64,000 bases of DNA from Coenobita brevimanus (lineage: Eukaryota; Arthropoda; Malacostraca; Decapoda; Coenobitidae): assembly GCA_032717465.1 (NCBI GenBank), contig CM064669.1, positions 45,614,795 through 45,678,794 on the forward strand, in the 5' to 3' direction. Each line of letters opens with the position of its first letter. The first letter of the stretch is position 1. The notes under the pieces are model-generated. The model was not told the origin of the DNA, made no database searches, and saw only the letters and a list, made by a program, of their open reading frames with translations. Of this stretch, positions 43,096 to 54,419 are shown piece after piece. The position numbers were made by a program, and so were the translations under genes.

Positions 43096-43365
43096 GAAAT
43101 TTGGTTATATGGTTACCACCCAGACTAGTACATGGTTTCCTGGTGTACAGGAAACCATTTGGCTTGTCACTCAATGTAGAGTTACCCATGGGCAGAAGGA
43201 AGAGGAAAGAATGAAGGAAAGAAAGACAGAAGAGGGAGTGTAAAGTCACATGTAGGCAGGAGGAAGAGGAAAGAATGAATGAAAGAAAGACAGGGGAGGA
43301 AGGAAAGACGAGAGAAAAGGGCCAACACCCAAAGCAGCACTACATCGAGTGAGTGGATGGTGAGT
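43096..43365 (+). repeat. Repeat Y copy 2
   Basis: It has the hairpin ATGGTTTCCTG / CAGGAAACCAT at 43132-43158, then a purine-rich part containing an internal ~60-bp duplication (AGGAAGAGGAAAGAATGA twice). It ends CACTACATCGAGTGAGTGGA. Confidence 0.75.
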
Positions 43366-44029
43366 GCCCCCACCTACCATCTATATATACTTTCTGGTAC
43401 AAAATGATTTTTTATATGTTAAACATATTGCCTTTTTTTTTTTTTTTTTTTTTTAAACTCCTATCCACCAAGTAACGTTTATACACATCACAATCAGGGT
43501 GCTACATGGCAGCCGGGTAGCAGCTATACATGCAACTATCTTTCTACCACCATTTGAACCAGCCGCCATGTCATCTTGCCACCAAAGGGTAGGAAGGGAG
43601 TCCCTCAACAGCACACAGGAGAGAGTCAGTCTGTCCTATGCTTCTGCATGGTGTAAAAAGGTGTCTTCAGGTTACAATCTGTCTGATTCCGTCTGTGCCA
43701 CCCATAGCCAATTGCATCATCCAACCCTGCCAAGCCTCTTTCCAACAGCACTAGAAAAGTGGTCAATGACAGTGCCATAAGGCATGCTTTGGATGCAATA
43801 GTGTCCAGTTTATCTATTAGTGGAGAGGTTATCACACTGAGAGCAAAGCCATCGTTGGCGCCATGAGCAGACGCACAAACTCGTACAGCTCTTGCCCGAA
43901 AATTAGTTTCTTCCTCACATCATTACTCAGCAAAGCAATGACCTAGAGACCTGGGGATACTTTCATTCACAAGAGGAAGAGTTGATGAGTAAAATGATCA
44001 TTAACTCGTTTCCCTATGTGCTATAGTTT
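43366..44029 (-). other. Unassigned stretch with an open frame (about 43618-43905, minus)
   Basis: The minus strand has a frame of about 95 codons: RARAVRVCASAHGANDGFAL, SVITSPLIDKLDTIASKACL, MALSLTTFLVLLERGLAGLD, then DAIGYGWHRRNQTDCNLKTP. No ATG start is obvious and no domain is recognised. It might be an old element, a host exon or chance. A T run lies at 43433-43454. Confidence 0.3.
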
Positions 44030-44357
44030 TTGACATACTGTACTATGGTTTGAAAACAAGCAATTTTCAGCAGTTTCCAGGAAATTGCCTGTAGTGAGGT
44101 GAAGACTGTGTTAAATATAGCCCAGCATTTGGGGGCTAATATGAAGTTTAGCACATTAAAATTGTTCAAAAACTGAAAACAAAGTTATGAAGGGTTGAAT
44201 ACTGAAAAATAGAGTTTTGAGAAAATGAGTTTTTTTTTTGGTTTTTAATTTTAAACGATATTACAAAAGCAGGTTATCTCAAAATCCTTTGGCAGGGTTA
44301 CTGGGCAGGGTGTAAAGTTTGTAGATGCTGATTTTGGACGATGCTATGGGCATTTTT

Positions 44358-44388
<31 letters not shown>

Positions 44389-44515
44389 TATGGCACAACT
44401 CATTTTTTCATTGATCCGAGATTTTTCATGGATATCTATAGTATGGTGGTGTACCTATTGTGAAAATTTCACTGAAATTGGCTAGTCACTGGTAATTAAG
44501 TCATATCCACCCCTT
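44030..44515 (-). repeat. Repeat X copy 2 (inverted relative to copy 1)
   Basis: Reverse complement has TCAGTGAAATTTTCACAATA, ACACCCTGCCCAGTAACCCT and GGATTTTGAGATAACCTGC, matching copy 1. A 28-nt A run is at 44364-44388. Confidence 0.6.
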
Positions 44516-44847
44516 AGGCCATACCTACGACTGTTTATTTCCAGTGTATTGAAAGAATCTTACTTAACATACTGAAAGGTGGATTTCGCTTCCCAACTGG
44601 ATGTTAGGTTGGGTTAGATTAAATTATTAAGTACAGTTAAGCTAGATTAAGTTAGATTTAGTTAAACACTTAAGTTAGGACAGTCCCCACTGCCATTACG
44701 CTGACAAATCAAATGAGTTGACACCACTGAGTCCTATCATATGGAGAAGTTTTTTCACAGGTGGGCCAGGTGGCACTGTGTAGTTTCTGTGCCTGCCACC
44801 AGAGGCCCAGGGTGATGCTAATGTTTGTGCACCACACCTGAAGCAGA
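44516..44847. other. Unassigned intronic stretch
   Basis: It contains a short GTTAGATTAAGTTAGATT-type degenerate repeat (44605-44680). No gene was recognised. Confidence 0.4.
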
Positions 44848-44960
44848 GAGGCTGCAATGGATCGTGCAGCGTGGAGAGCCGCCATTAGGTGACCAAGGCC
44901 GACACATTCAAGCATGTTGGAGCCTTTAAAAACGAAACGAACGAAACGAAACGATGTAGT
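44848..44960 (+). mobile_element. LINE-A 3'-end fragment
   Basis: It encodes the last residues AAMDRAAWRAAIR, then the conserved 3' end CATGTTGGAGCCTTTAAAAA and an (AACGAA)n tail. It is severely 5'-truncated. Confidence 0.85.
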
Positions 44961-45252
44961 TCCATGGTCCACTGCGGAGGCAACAATGAAACAGACACAG
45001 CAAGTTTAGAACAGTGTTCCAACAGTCCAAGTGCATTACCACGGTGGAGGCAACAAGTGCAGTGTTTCAAAAAGACGGCCAAAGTCACAAGCTCACTGCA
45101 GAGATGCCCCCTCCCATACTATAGAACCCAGTGATTGATAGCGAAACAAAGGTAAAAACAATGGGGAAACAGGTCTCGCATGAACATTTATTTAACACCC
45201 CAGAAATAATATGAAAAATATAACAGACTCAGGAGGAAGAGATTTGGTAAGG
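44961..45252. other. Unassigned stretch; repeat Z left half at its end
   Basis: Two similar GCGGAGGCAACAATG / GGTGGAGGCAACAAGTG words (44975, 45043) suggest a short internal duplication. No coding was recognised. Confidence 0.4.
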
Positions 45253-45260
45253 TGCTTCTA

Positions 45261-45880
45261 TCTATCTATCTATTGCCAGACGCCCCAATCCCGTTCGGGG
45301 TGGCCACAAACAAATCGCCTCCACATCGCCCTGTCCCCCGCCATTTAACTGCCCTTCTCCCAACTTACACCCCCCTCTCTCATATACCTCTCCACCCCAT
45401 CCCTCCATCTCATCCTCGGCCTCCTCCTCCCTCTCCCCCCCTCCACCTCACTCACATACTGTACACTCTCTTCGTCAGTCCTTCACCCTCCATCCTCTCC
45501 ACATGGCCAAACTACCTCAGTGTATTCCTCATAACGCTCCCTATCACATCCACATCCACACCACAACGCTCCTTTATATCCTCATTTGTCAGCCTGTCTC
45601 TCCATGTGACTCCACAGGCTCCTCTTAAATAACTCATTTCCATTGCTCTTACTCTTGACTTGTGCCCTTCCAACAACATCCAAGCTTCATTTCCATACGT
45701 TAGAGTTGGTATCACAATACTGTCATGTAGTAACTTTTTCACTTCCATGCTCACTTCCCTGTTTCTTATCACTGCTTTCAAAGAACCAGCAATCTTTCTT
45801 CTCTGCTGTACCCTTTCAAGCACTTCACCCTCTAAACCTCCACCCTTACTCATCACACTACCCAAGTACTTAAACATACT
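45261..45880 (-). mobile_element. LINE-B copy B1, 3' part
   Basis: The minus strand runs VMSKGGGLEGEVLERVQQRR to NTLR, then decayed tail and 3' end (CCCCGAACGGGATTGGGGCG) with (GATA)n. It continues at 49081 after the nested B2 copy. The target duplication of B1 is TGCTTCTA at 45253-45260 and 51585-51592. Confidence 0.9.
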
Positions 45881-48800
45881 CTATCTATCTATCTATCTAT
45901 AGCCCGACGCCCTAATCCCGCAAAGGGTGGCCGCAGACAAAACGCCTCCAAGTCACTCTGTCACCCACCAATTGACTACCCTCCCCCCAACTCACCCCCC
46001 CCCTCCCTCATATACCTCTCAACTCCATCCCTCCACCTCATCCTCGGTCTACCCCTCCCTCTCCCTCCCTCCACCTCACCTACATACACCCTCTTAGTCA
46101 GTCTTTCATTCTCCATTCTCTCCACATGTCCAAACCACCTCAGTGTATTTCTCCTAATCTTTTCAACCACATCCACATCTACCCCACAACGTTCCTTCAC
46201 TTCTTCATTCGTCAACCTGTCCCTCCACGTCACTCCACATGCTCCTCTCAGGTAACTCATTTCCACTGCTCTCACTCTTGACTTGTTCCCCTCTTGCAAG
46301 GTCCACGCCTCGCTTCCATACGTCAGGGTAGGGATCACAATACCATCATGCAGTGACTTCTCAACTTCCATACTCACCTCCCTATTTCTCATCACGGCTT
46401 TCAGTGTACCAACAACCTTTCTTCCCTGCTGTACCCTTTCACGTACTTCATCCCCCAAAGTTCCATCCTTACTCATCACATTACCCAAGTACTTGAATGC
46501 ACTCACATTCTCCATATCCTCACCATCCAACCTCACTGCACACTCTGTGACTTCATTCCTCTCAAACACCATAACTTTACTTTTGTTTACATTAACTTTC
46601 AGCTTCCTCCTCCTACACACTGTCCCAAATTCATTCACCAAACCTTGCAACTCCCATTCATCTTCACTCAACAATACTGTATTATCAGCAAAAAGCAACA
46701 CCGGAAGCTTCCAAATCTCACCCTCATTCATTAGGGCCAGCCCCACATCCACTGCCCTACCTTGCATCTCCTTTACAACCCCATCCATATATATATTAAA
46801 CAGCCATGGAGACATCACACACCCCTGTTTCAGTCCCACACTGAGATCAAAGAACTCACTCAGCTCACCATCCACTCGCACCGTAGCCCTAGCTCCTTCG
46901 TACATACTCCTCACAGCACTGAACAATTTCCCCTCCACTCCATATATTCTTAATACCTTCCACATACCTTGCCTATCTATTCTGTCATAAGCTTTCTCCA
47001 AGTCCATGAAGGCAGCATACACTTTCCTTCCCTTCTCTAGATACTTCTCCACTAAACATCTTGGAACAAATATCTGATCTACACACCCTTTTCCCTTCCT
47101 AAATCCCCCTTGTTCTTCTCCAACTAGCTCCTCTGTCATATGCCTAACCCTATCAATGACTATTCTACCATATATTTTACCAGTCACACTAAGAAGGCAA
47201 ATACCCCTATGGTTACCACATACTTCTCTCTCCCCTTTTCCTTTGTACAGAGGAACAATTATACCTGATTTCCAGTCCTCTGGAACCCTTCCCTCTTCCC
47301 AAGCCAATCTACACAACTTCCATATCCACTCCACAACAATCTCACCCCCATACCTAAGCATTTCACCACACACTCCATCAATTCCTGGGGCCTTTCCCAG
47401 CTTAATCTTCTTCATCGCTTCCTCTACTTCCGACCTACTGATCTCTTCCTCCCTCCTCTCATCTCTTCTTCTCCCAGCCATTCCCCAACCACTTATACTC
47501 ACACTGCTCTCACTCTCTACATTCAACAAATCCTCAAAGTGCTCCTTCCATCTCCTCAATTTCTCTCTCTTCTCCACCAACAATCTATTATTCCTATCTT
47601 TCACTCCCCTACTATTTCCCCTTTCACACTGCCTTACTTTCTTTACCTCCTTCCAAAACAATTTCTTACTCTCCCTCCATTTCACACTCAGATTCCTCCC
47701 AAACTCTTCATCCACTTTCTTCTTACTCTCCTTCACCAGTCTCTTAACCTCCCTTCTCCTGCTCACATATACCTCTCTCTTCTCTCTCTCATCTTCTCCC
47801 CTACCTCTACTCGCCAACCATTCACCATATGCCTTCTTCTTTTGTTCCACAGCTCGTTTCACCTCATCATTCCACCATGCTGTCCCTTGCACACCCTTGC
47901 ATCTCCTCCTCACTCCACAAACCGCCTCACACGCCGCACCTATCTCTTCCGTGAATATCTTACATACGTCTTCCACCCCTTCCATCTGCTCTAGCTCATA
48001 CCTTCCCAATCTTTCTTCCACTATGCTCTTATACTCTGTCATTTTCTCACTATCTTGCAGTTTCTCCACTCTTCTCACAGGAGCTGCTTCCTCCTGTCTT
48101 CCCCTTCGTCTCCTCAACCACTTTCTTTGCAGCTCTACCTTGGCCATCACTAAGTGATGGTCCGAGACTCCATTCCCTCACCCTCTCCACACTCTTGCAT
48201 CCAACACTTGTCTTCTCATTCGCTCATCCACACACACGTAGTCTATCACTTACTTTCGTTCAACAAGTTCACCATCCATCCTCCTCATTACTCTCCATGT
48301 ATACCGGTGGATCATCTTATGACGAAAGTAGGTGTTGGCTATTGCCAACCCCTTACCAGCACAGATGTCCACCAAAGCACTACCATTCCCATCTACTTCA
48401 GCTGGCACACCCCACTGACCAACCACTCCGTCCACTCGTACATTCCCAACTTTGCCATTCATGTCTCCAATCAACAGCACTCTCTCGCTCCTCTCAAACT
48501 TGTCCATACATACTTCTACCCTCGCCCAAAACTCATCTTTCACTCTTGCCACTCGATCCTCTGTTGGAGCATACACACATACAATCGCCCACGCTTGTAT
48601 ACCTACTTTCATCCTCACCCATACAATCATTGCACCCACTGTTCCATACTCTCTTATATTCTCCTTCCACTTCTTGCTTATTATCAGACATACTCCCTCT
48701 TTTGCCCTCTCATTCTCACTGACTCCCGCACATATACCTACACCATATTCCCAGTCTCTCACCCTTTCACCTTTCCATTTAGTTTCAGTCAATCCACATA

Positions 48801-49080
48801 TATCCACTTTTGCATCCTCAAGCACCTGAACAATCTCTCTCTCTTTCACTTCATCATTCACTCCTCTCACATTCCATGTTCCCACCCTCAGAATGTCCTT
48901 TGTCCGTTCCCTAGTCGTCAACGTATGGTCCGTCCAGGTCCGAGGCGCTTTATTTGCTTTTTTAGTTAGTTCTTTTTACGAGGTGGGGCACTAACCCACC
49001 ACCAACCCTTTTAGTCGCCTCGTACGACAAGCAGGGATACTGGGGGAGTATTCTTGAAACCCCCTACCCCCAGGGGGGAA
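45881..49080 (-). mobile_element. LINE-B copy B2, full length, nested in B1
   Basis: The target duplication AAACATACT is at 45872-45880 and 49081-49089, so B2 inserted in B1. It has a 3' (TAGA)n tail (45881-45900) and 3' end AGGGCGTCGGGCTATA. The ORF is at 45976-48921. The 5' UTR (48922-49080) includes AAAGGGTTGGTGGTGGGTTA and TATCCCTGCTTGTCGTACGA. It is about 3.2 kb. Confidence 0.93.
45976..48921 (-). pseudogene. LINE-B2 endonuclease/reverse transcriptase, one frame with two stops
   Basis: One continuous 982-codon frame starts at 48921 (MTTRERTKDILRVGTWNVRG). The APE endonuclease has VDICGLTETKWKGERV, LLIGDMNGKVGNV and VSDHHLVMA. Then comes a basic linker. RT: YKGKGEREVCGNHRGICLLS, AAFMDLEKAYDRIDRQGMWK, GLKQGCVMSPWLFNIYMDGV, and catalytic FADN at LLFADNTVLLSEDE, where FADD is expected, so the second catalytic Asp is Asn. 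C-terminus: TLRWFGHVERMENERLTKRV. In-frame stops (TAA near 48250, TGA near 48170) split it into 223- and 724-residue pieces. There is no frameshift. The D-to-N change alone should kill RT activity. Confidence 0.88.
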
Positions 49081-51584
49081 AAACATACTCACATTTTCCA
49101 ATTCCTCACCATCCAACTTCGCTGTACATTCACTGACTTCACCTCTCTCAAAGACCATCACTTTACTTTTCCCTACATTCACCTTTAGATTCCGTTTCTT
49201 ACACACTCTCCCAAATTCATCCACCAAGCCTTGCAGCTCTCCTTCGTCTTCACTCAACAACACAGTATCATCTGCAAACAACAGTACAGGGAGTTTCCTA
49301 ACACTACCCTCTCCCACCAGGGTCACTCCAACATCCACTACCCTACCTTGTACCTCTTTCATTACCCCATCCATGTACAGATTGAACAACCATGGAGACA
49401 TGACACATCCCTGTTTCAACCCAACCTTCAAAGAGAAAAATTCACTCCATTCACCATCCACACGCACTGCAGCCTTAGCACCATCATACATACTCTTCAC
49501 AGCATTCAACAACTTCCCATCTACTCCATATATTCTTGATACTTTCCACAATGCTTGTCTATCCACCCTGCCATATGCTTTCTCCAAATCCATGAAAGCC
49601 GCATACAACTTCTTTCCCTTCTCTAGAAACTTTTCCACTAAAGATCTAAGAATGAATATCTGATCTACACAACCTCTTCCCTTCCTAAAGCCTCCCTGTT
49701 CTTCTCCAACTAATTCCTCTGTTATCTCCCTGACTCTGTCAATAACTATCCTACCATACACTTTTCCTATTATACTAAGAAGACAAATGCCCCTATACCT
49801 GACTTCCAATCCTCCGGAACTCTACCTTCCTCCCAGGCCAATCTGCACATCTTCCACATCCATTCTACTACTATCTCTCCCCCATGCTTCAACAATTCAC
49901 AACACACTCCATCAATTCCTGGGGCTTTCCCCAATTCAACTTTCTTCATTGCTTCCACAACTTCTATCCTACTGATTTCTTCCTGTCTTCTCACCTCCCT
50001 CCTTCTCCCAGCCATTCCCCAGCCACTTATTCTTGCATCACTTCCATCATCTATGTTCAACAATTCCTTAAAGTGTTCTCTCCATCTGCTCACTTTTTCT
50101 CCCTTCTCCATTAGTAATCTACCATTTTTATCTTTCACTCCCCTGCTAACTTCACTTCCACCCTGTCTTACTCTCTTCACCTCTTTCCAGAACATTTTCT
50201 TACAGTCCCTCCACTTTACACTCAAATTCCTTCCAAATTCCTCATCCACTCTCTTCTTACTCTCTCTTACTAATCTTCTTACCTCTCTCTTTCTTTCTAC
50301 ATATAACTCTCTCTTCTGCCTCTCAACTTCTTTCACGCCCCTATTTCTCATCCATTCATTGTATGCTTTCTTCTTTTGTGCCACAGCCTGTCTCACCTCT
50401 TCATTCCACCACGCTGTTCCTTGCACCCCCCTCCGTTTTCTCTTCCTCCCACACAACACATCACATGATGCACATATTTCTTCTGTGAATATCCTGCACA
50501 CACCTTCCACATCCCCCATCTGCTCCAATTCATATTAGCCCAATCATTCCTCCACTTCTCTCTTATATTCTGCCTTTTTCTCATCCTCTTGTAACCTTTC
50601 CACTCTCCTTGCATATACTCCTTCTTCCTGTCCTTCCCTTCTTCTATTACTCCATTTTTATTTTGGATCTTGATTCTGGCCACCACCAAGTAGTGGTCAG
50701 AAAGTCCACTCCCCCAACCTCTATAAGCTCTTGCATCCATTACAGATCTTCACATCCTTTCATACGCACACACTCAATCAATCATTGCCTTCCTTTCATT
50801 CAGTTCACCACCCACCCTTCTCATCACTCACCATGTATACCTGTGGATCATTTTATGCCTGAAGAGGGTATTGGCTATCACCAACCCCCTCCCAGCACAA
50901 ATGTCCACTAACGCTCTGCCATTCTCATCTATCTCAGCAGGCACACCATACTCACCAACTATTCCATCCACCTTCACATTCCCTACTTTACCATTCATAT
51001 CACCTATCAAAAACACTCTCTCATTCCTTCCAAACTTTTCCATGCACACTTCCACATTTGTCCAGAACTCTTCTCTCACTCTGCTTGCACGATCTTGTGT
51101 TGGCGCATACACATACACAATCGCCCACATCTGTATTCCATATTTCAATCTTATCCACACAATCCTTGACCCAACTGATCCATACTCTCTTATGTTCTTC
51201 TTCCATCTTTTACTCACAACTATACACACTCCTTCTTTTGCCCTCTCATTCTCACTCCTGCACATATACCCCATCCATACTCCCATTCTCTCACACTCTC
51301 ACCTCTCCATTTCGTTTCAGTTACTCCACATACATCAACTTCCACACCCTCAAACACCTGGACAATCTCTCTCTCTTTCACCTCATCATTCACACCTCTT
51401 ACATTCCATGTTCCGATTACCATGTCCTTTGTCGTCATCTTTTGGTCAGTCCTTGTCCAAGGCTTCTTGTTCGTCTTTTAAGTTAGTTGTTTTCCGGGGA
51501 GGGGCACTAACCCTTCGCCAACCCTTTTAGTCGCCTTGTACGACAAGCAGGGATACTGGGGGAGTATTCTTGAAAAAACTCCCA
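49081..51584 (-). mobile_element. LINE-B copy B1, 5' part
   Basis: On the minus strand, 51438-50828 is the endonuclease (MTTKDMVIGTWNVRGVNDEV; LIGDMNGKVGNVKVDGIVGE), in more than one frame. 50740-49770 is the linker. 49809-49090 is RT with FMDLEKAYGRVDRQALWK, GLKQGCVMSPWLFNLYMDG and an intact LLFADDTVLLSEDE. A deletion of about 35 bp near 49800 removes the YKGKG block. 5' UTR: 51440-51584. Frameshifts make it inactive. Confidence 0.88.
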
Positions 51585-51674
51585 TGCTTCTACTGCCTCA
51601 AATAAAGCGTATGTTTACCCAAAGAATAAGATCCTCCAGATTATCTATCTATCTATATACAGTATATGTTTGTG

Positions 51675-51677
<3 letters not shown>

Positions 51678-51738
<61 letters not shown>
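51678..51738 (+). repeat. (AC)n microsatellite at the 5' side of LINE-E copy 2
   Basis: About 30 AC units, preceded by (TCTA)n at 51640-51655 and followed directly by LINE-E N-terminal coding. Confidence 0.95.
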
Positions 51739-51740
<2 letters not shown>

Positions 51741-52515
51741 GCCTCTAATGAAATAAAACAGCTTAAGAGGGAGAATAAGAGGTCTGAAGATGAAAGGGAC
51801 AGGATGAAAAGCAAACTAGATGAGTATGAATCCAAATCAAGGATGCAAGATGAGCACATTAAAGAAATCAAGGAGCAACATAAGGGGTGGAAGAAAATTC
51901 AGGAAGAAGGAAATGTAAATTTGAAAGAGATTATAGAACAACAAAGCAAGGAAAAGGTGGAGAAGGAAGTGGTTAGGGTGTGAGAAGTAGGGAATCTTTA
52001 GTCAGGGATGTAGCAGGTAAGAAAAAATGTGTAATAATTTCAGGAGTAAAAGAAAAATGTATGACAGTAAGATCAGAAACAGAAAGAGAAGAAATGAGTA
52101 AGGTTAAAGAAATAATATCAGTAGTTATGGAGGGAAACAACGAAGCTCAAAAAGAGATTGAAGAAGTGTCTAGGTTAGGAACGTACGAGGAAGGTGGGGC
52201 GAGGCAATTGCAGGTGAATATTTAAGTCCCAGGCAACAGTAAATGACATTATCAATAAAACATGGTAATTATCAGACATGGAAGGGTTCAAAAATGTTTG
52301 GTTAAGGAGGGATGTAAATGAGGAAGAAAGAGCTAAAATAAAGGAGTTAGTAAAAGAAGCAAAGGCAAAAAACGAACAGAACGGAGGAAGAGAAGACAGT
52401 GTTTTAAAGGAGAGTTAAGGATCAGAAATTGAGGAAGTGGTACCGACGGAGAGGAGGAGAGAAGAGGGTATAAAAACATCAAAAAAAATAATTGAAGGTG
52501 GTATATACTAATGTT

Positions 52516-52750
52516 TTTTTTCGTTCATTCATTGTCAGACGCCATGTATCCCAAACGGGGTGGCCAAGGGCTTAGAGTTAACTGTTTTACAGGGAGGGGC
52601 ACTAACCCCCCACCAACCCCACTTGACACGTAGGGAGAACGTTATGCCAACAGCATCTGGTGTTCCCAGGCGGTCACCCATCCAAGTATTAACCAGACTC
52701 AACGTTGCTTAACTTCGCTGATCGGACGGGAAGCGGTGTACTCAACGTGG
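52516..52750 (-). mobile_element. 5S-SINE copy 4 in LINE-E copy 2
   Basis: The minus strand starts ACCACGTTGAGTACACC, has the full 5S internal region, the ATAACGTTCTCCC subtype insert, the body and the tail GGCGTCTGACAATGAATGAA. The 12-bp target duplication TATACTAATGTT is at 52504-52515 and 52751-52762. Removing it restores the LINE-E frame (IEGGIYTNVDGL). Confidence 0.95.
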
Positions 52751-53998
52751 TATACTAATGTTGATGGTTTAATATCGGCAAGGCTAGAAATCAATGATTT
52801 CTTGAGGGTACATGAACCTGATGTTATGTGCTTTGAAGAGACCAAGTTAAGAGAAGATATTGATGTTCATATGGGAGATGGTAAATACAAACAGTGGAGA
52901 AGACAAAAGAAAAAAAGGGAGGAGTGATGATAGCAGTGAAGAACAACATAAATGTACATACCGTGGAAATGGGAGAAGGCAGGGCTGAAGTGATAAATAT
53001 GAAATTAGAAACTGGAGAGAATAGCAAGCGAGAGATGGCAGTAGTGTATGTTCCCCCCCAGACAAGAGCACGGAATGATGATGAATACCAGGAGATGTTG
53101 TCAGACATGGCTAGTTAATTACAGAAAATAACTGAGCAAAGCAGCAATATAATTTTGATGGGTAACTTTAACGAACTGGGAGGAATGGGACTCAGGAGGC
53201 AGCGAAGATTCGTGGAGCACTGTATTATTAAATACTGTATAACAATGAACAATGTGATGATGCAACAGGTCAAAGAGGGCACACGGTTCCGAGGTGAGGA
53301 CACATCAGCAAGATTAGACTTACTGTTTACCAAAGAACCCAATGTAATAGAATCCTTGAAATATTTGTATCCTATAGGAAAAAGTGATCATGTGGTCACT
53401 GACCTCCAGATGATAATTGGGAATGAGCTTTATAAGAAGACAAGATACAACTCTGGGAATGCAAATCTTACAGGACTGAGTAAATTTTTTGAAAATGCGG
53501 ATTGGAGAAAATTCAGAGAAACAAGAGAGATACTGAGGAAGTGGGATATCTTTCTAGTCCTCCATAATTCGGGAGTGGAACAATTTGTACCAAGAGTAAG
53601 GGGGAAAGAAAAAAGGAAAAAGGAGTGGTTTAACAGAAGGTGTATGATAGCAAAAAAAGAGAGAGAGACGGCGTGGAACAACTGGAGAAAGAGAGGTAAC
53701 AACAGAACAAAGGAAGAATATAAAAGAACTAGAAATGAATACACAAGAATACGTAGAGAGGAAGAAAGGAATTTTGAAGAAGGTATAATAGACAAATGTA
53801 AGGATGAACCCAAACTGTTTTATAGATTTGTCAACGGCAAACTGAAACAAAAGGAAGGAATCACCACTCTGAAAGTAGGAGAGGTCTATAAAGATGTGGC
53901 AACGTAAGCTGAAATAATGAACAAATGTTTCCAATCGGTTTTCACTAATGAAAAGGAGTTTGTGGAAGGGGAGGGAGTGACTAGAAATGTAGTGATAA

Positions 53999-54419
53999 AC
54001 AAGCGCTCGTGGGCCCTTCGGGCCCCTCGCACTTGCTCCTGTGGAGGGTTCTCGCGTTTATGTGCTGTTCTAGTGTAACGTTGTCACTTGGATTTTTTGC
54101 AGCTAACCAAATGATCGTGTTATTTGCAGCTTCGGGAATGGAACCCAAGTTGTCCGAACGCAAGTCCGAAATACTATAGTCCTACCTCTGGGCAAAAAAT
54201 TCTACGGAGATCCTATGCCGGGTGCCAGGAGTGGCGTTTTTGGGTCAAACTTTGATTGCTCATTATATATAGTTAAAGTTTTTCAATCGTGATGGGACCA
54301 AGTTTTTTCACATCTGCGAATTTTTTGCAATTTCTGTGCCAATTTTGGTGCGATTTGAATGTGTAGTTTCGGCTGCCCAAAATACACACATACACATACA
54401 GAAACACGGCTACTGCTAT
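53999..54419. mobile_element. Unclassified ~420-bp insertion in LINE-E copy 2
   Basis: LINE-E reading stops after VVINKR and resumes at DIKVEVQEVYKLLETQDVRK. The insert starts with GGGCCCTTCGGGCCC (15-bp palindrome at 54009-54023). Near its end it has GGTGCGATTTGAATGTGTAG, then CAAAATACACACATACACAT and ACGGCTACTGCTATAGTATT. This looks like the 3' end of a non-LTR element, but no coding is present. AATACTATAG (54170) recurs inverted at 54415. Confidence 0.5.

Noticed and set aside
46283..46990. Plus-strand 235-codon ORF, and other plus-strand ORFs from 47156 to 48969
   Set aside because: They are antisense shadows of LINE-B2, whose minus-strand frame has all expected motifs.
51653..51983. ORFs of repeated His-Thr or Val-Cys
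   Set aside because: They are translations of the (AC)n run.
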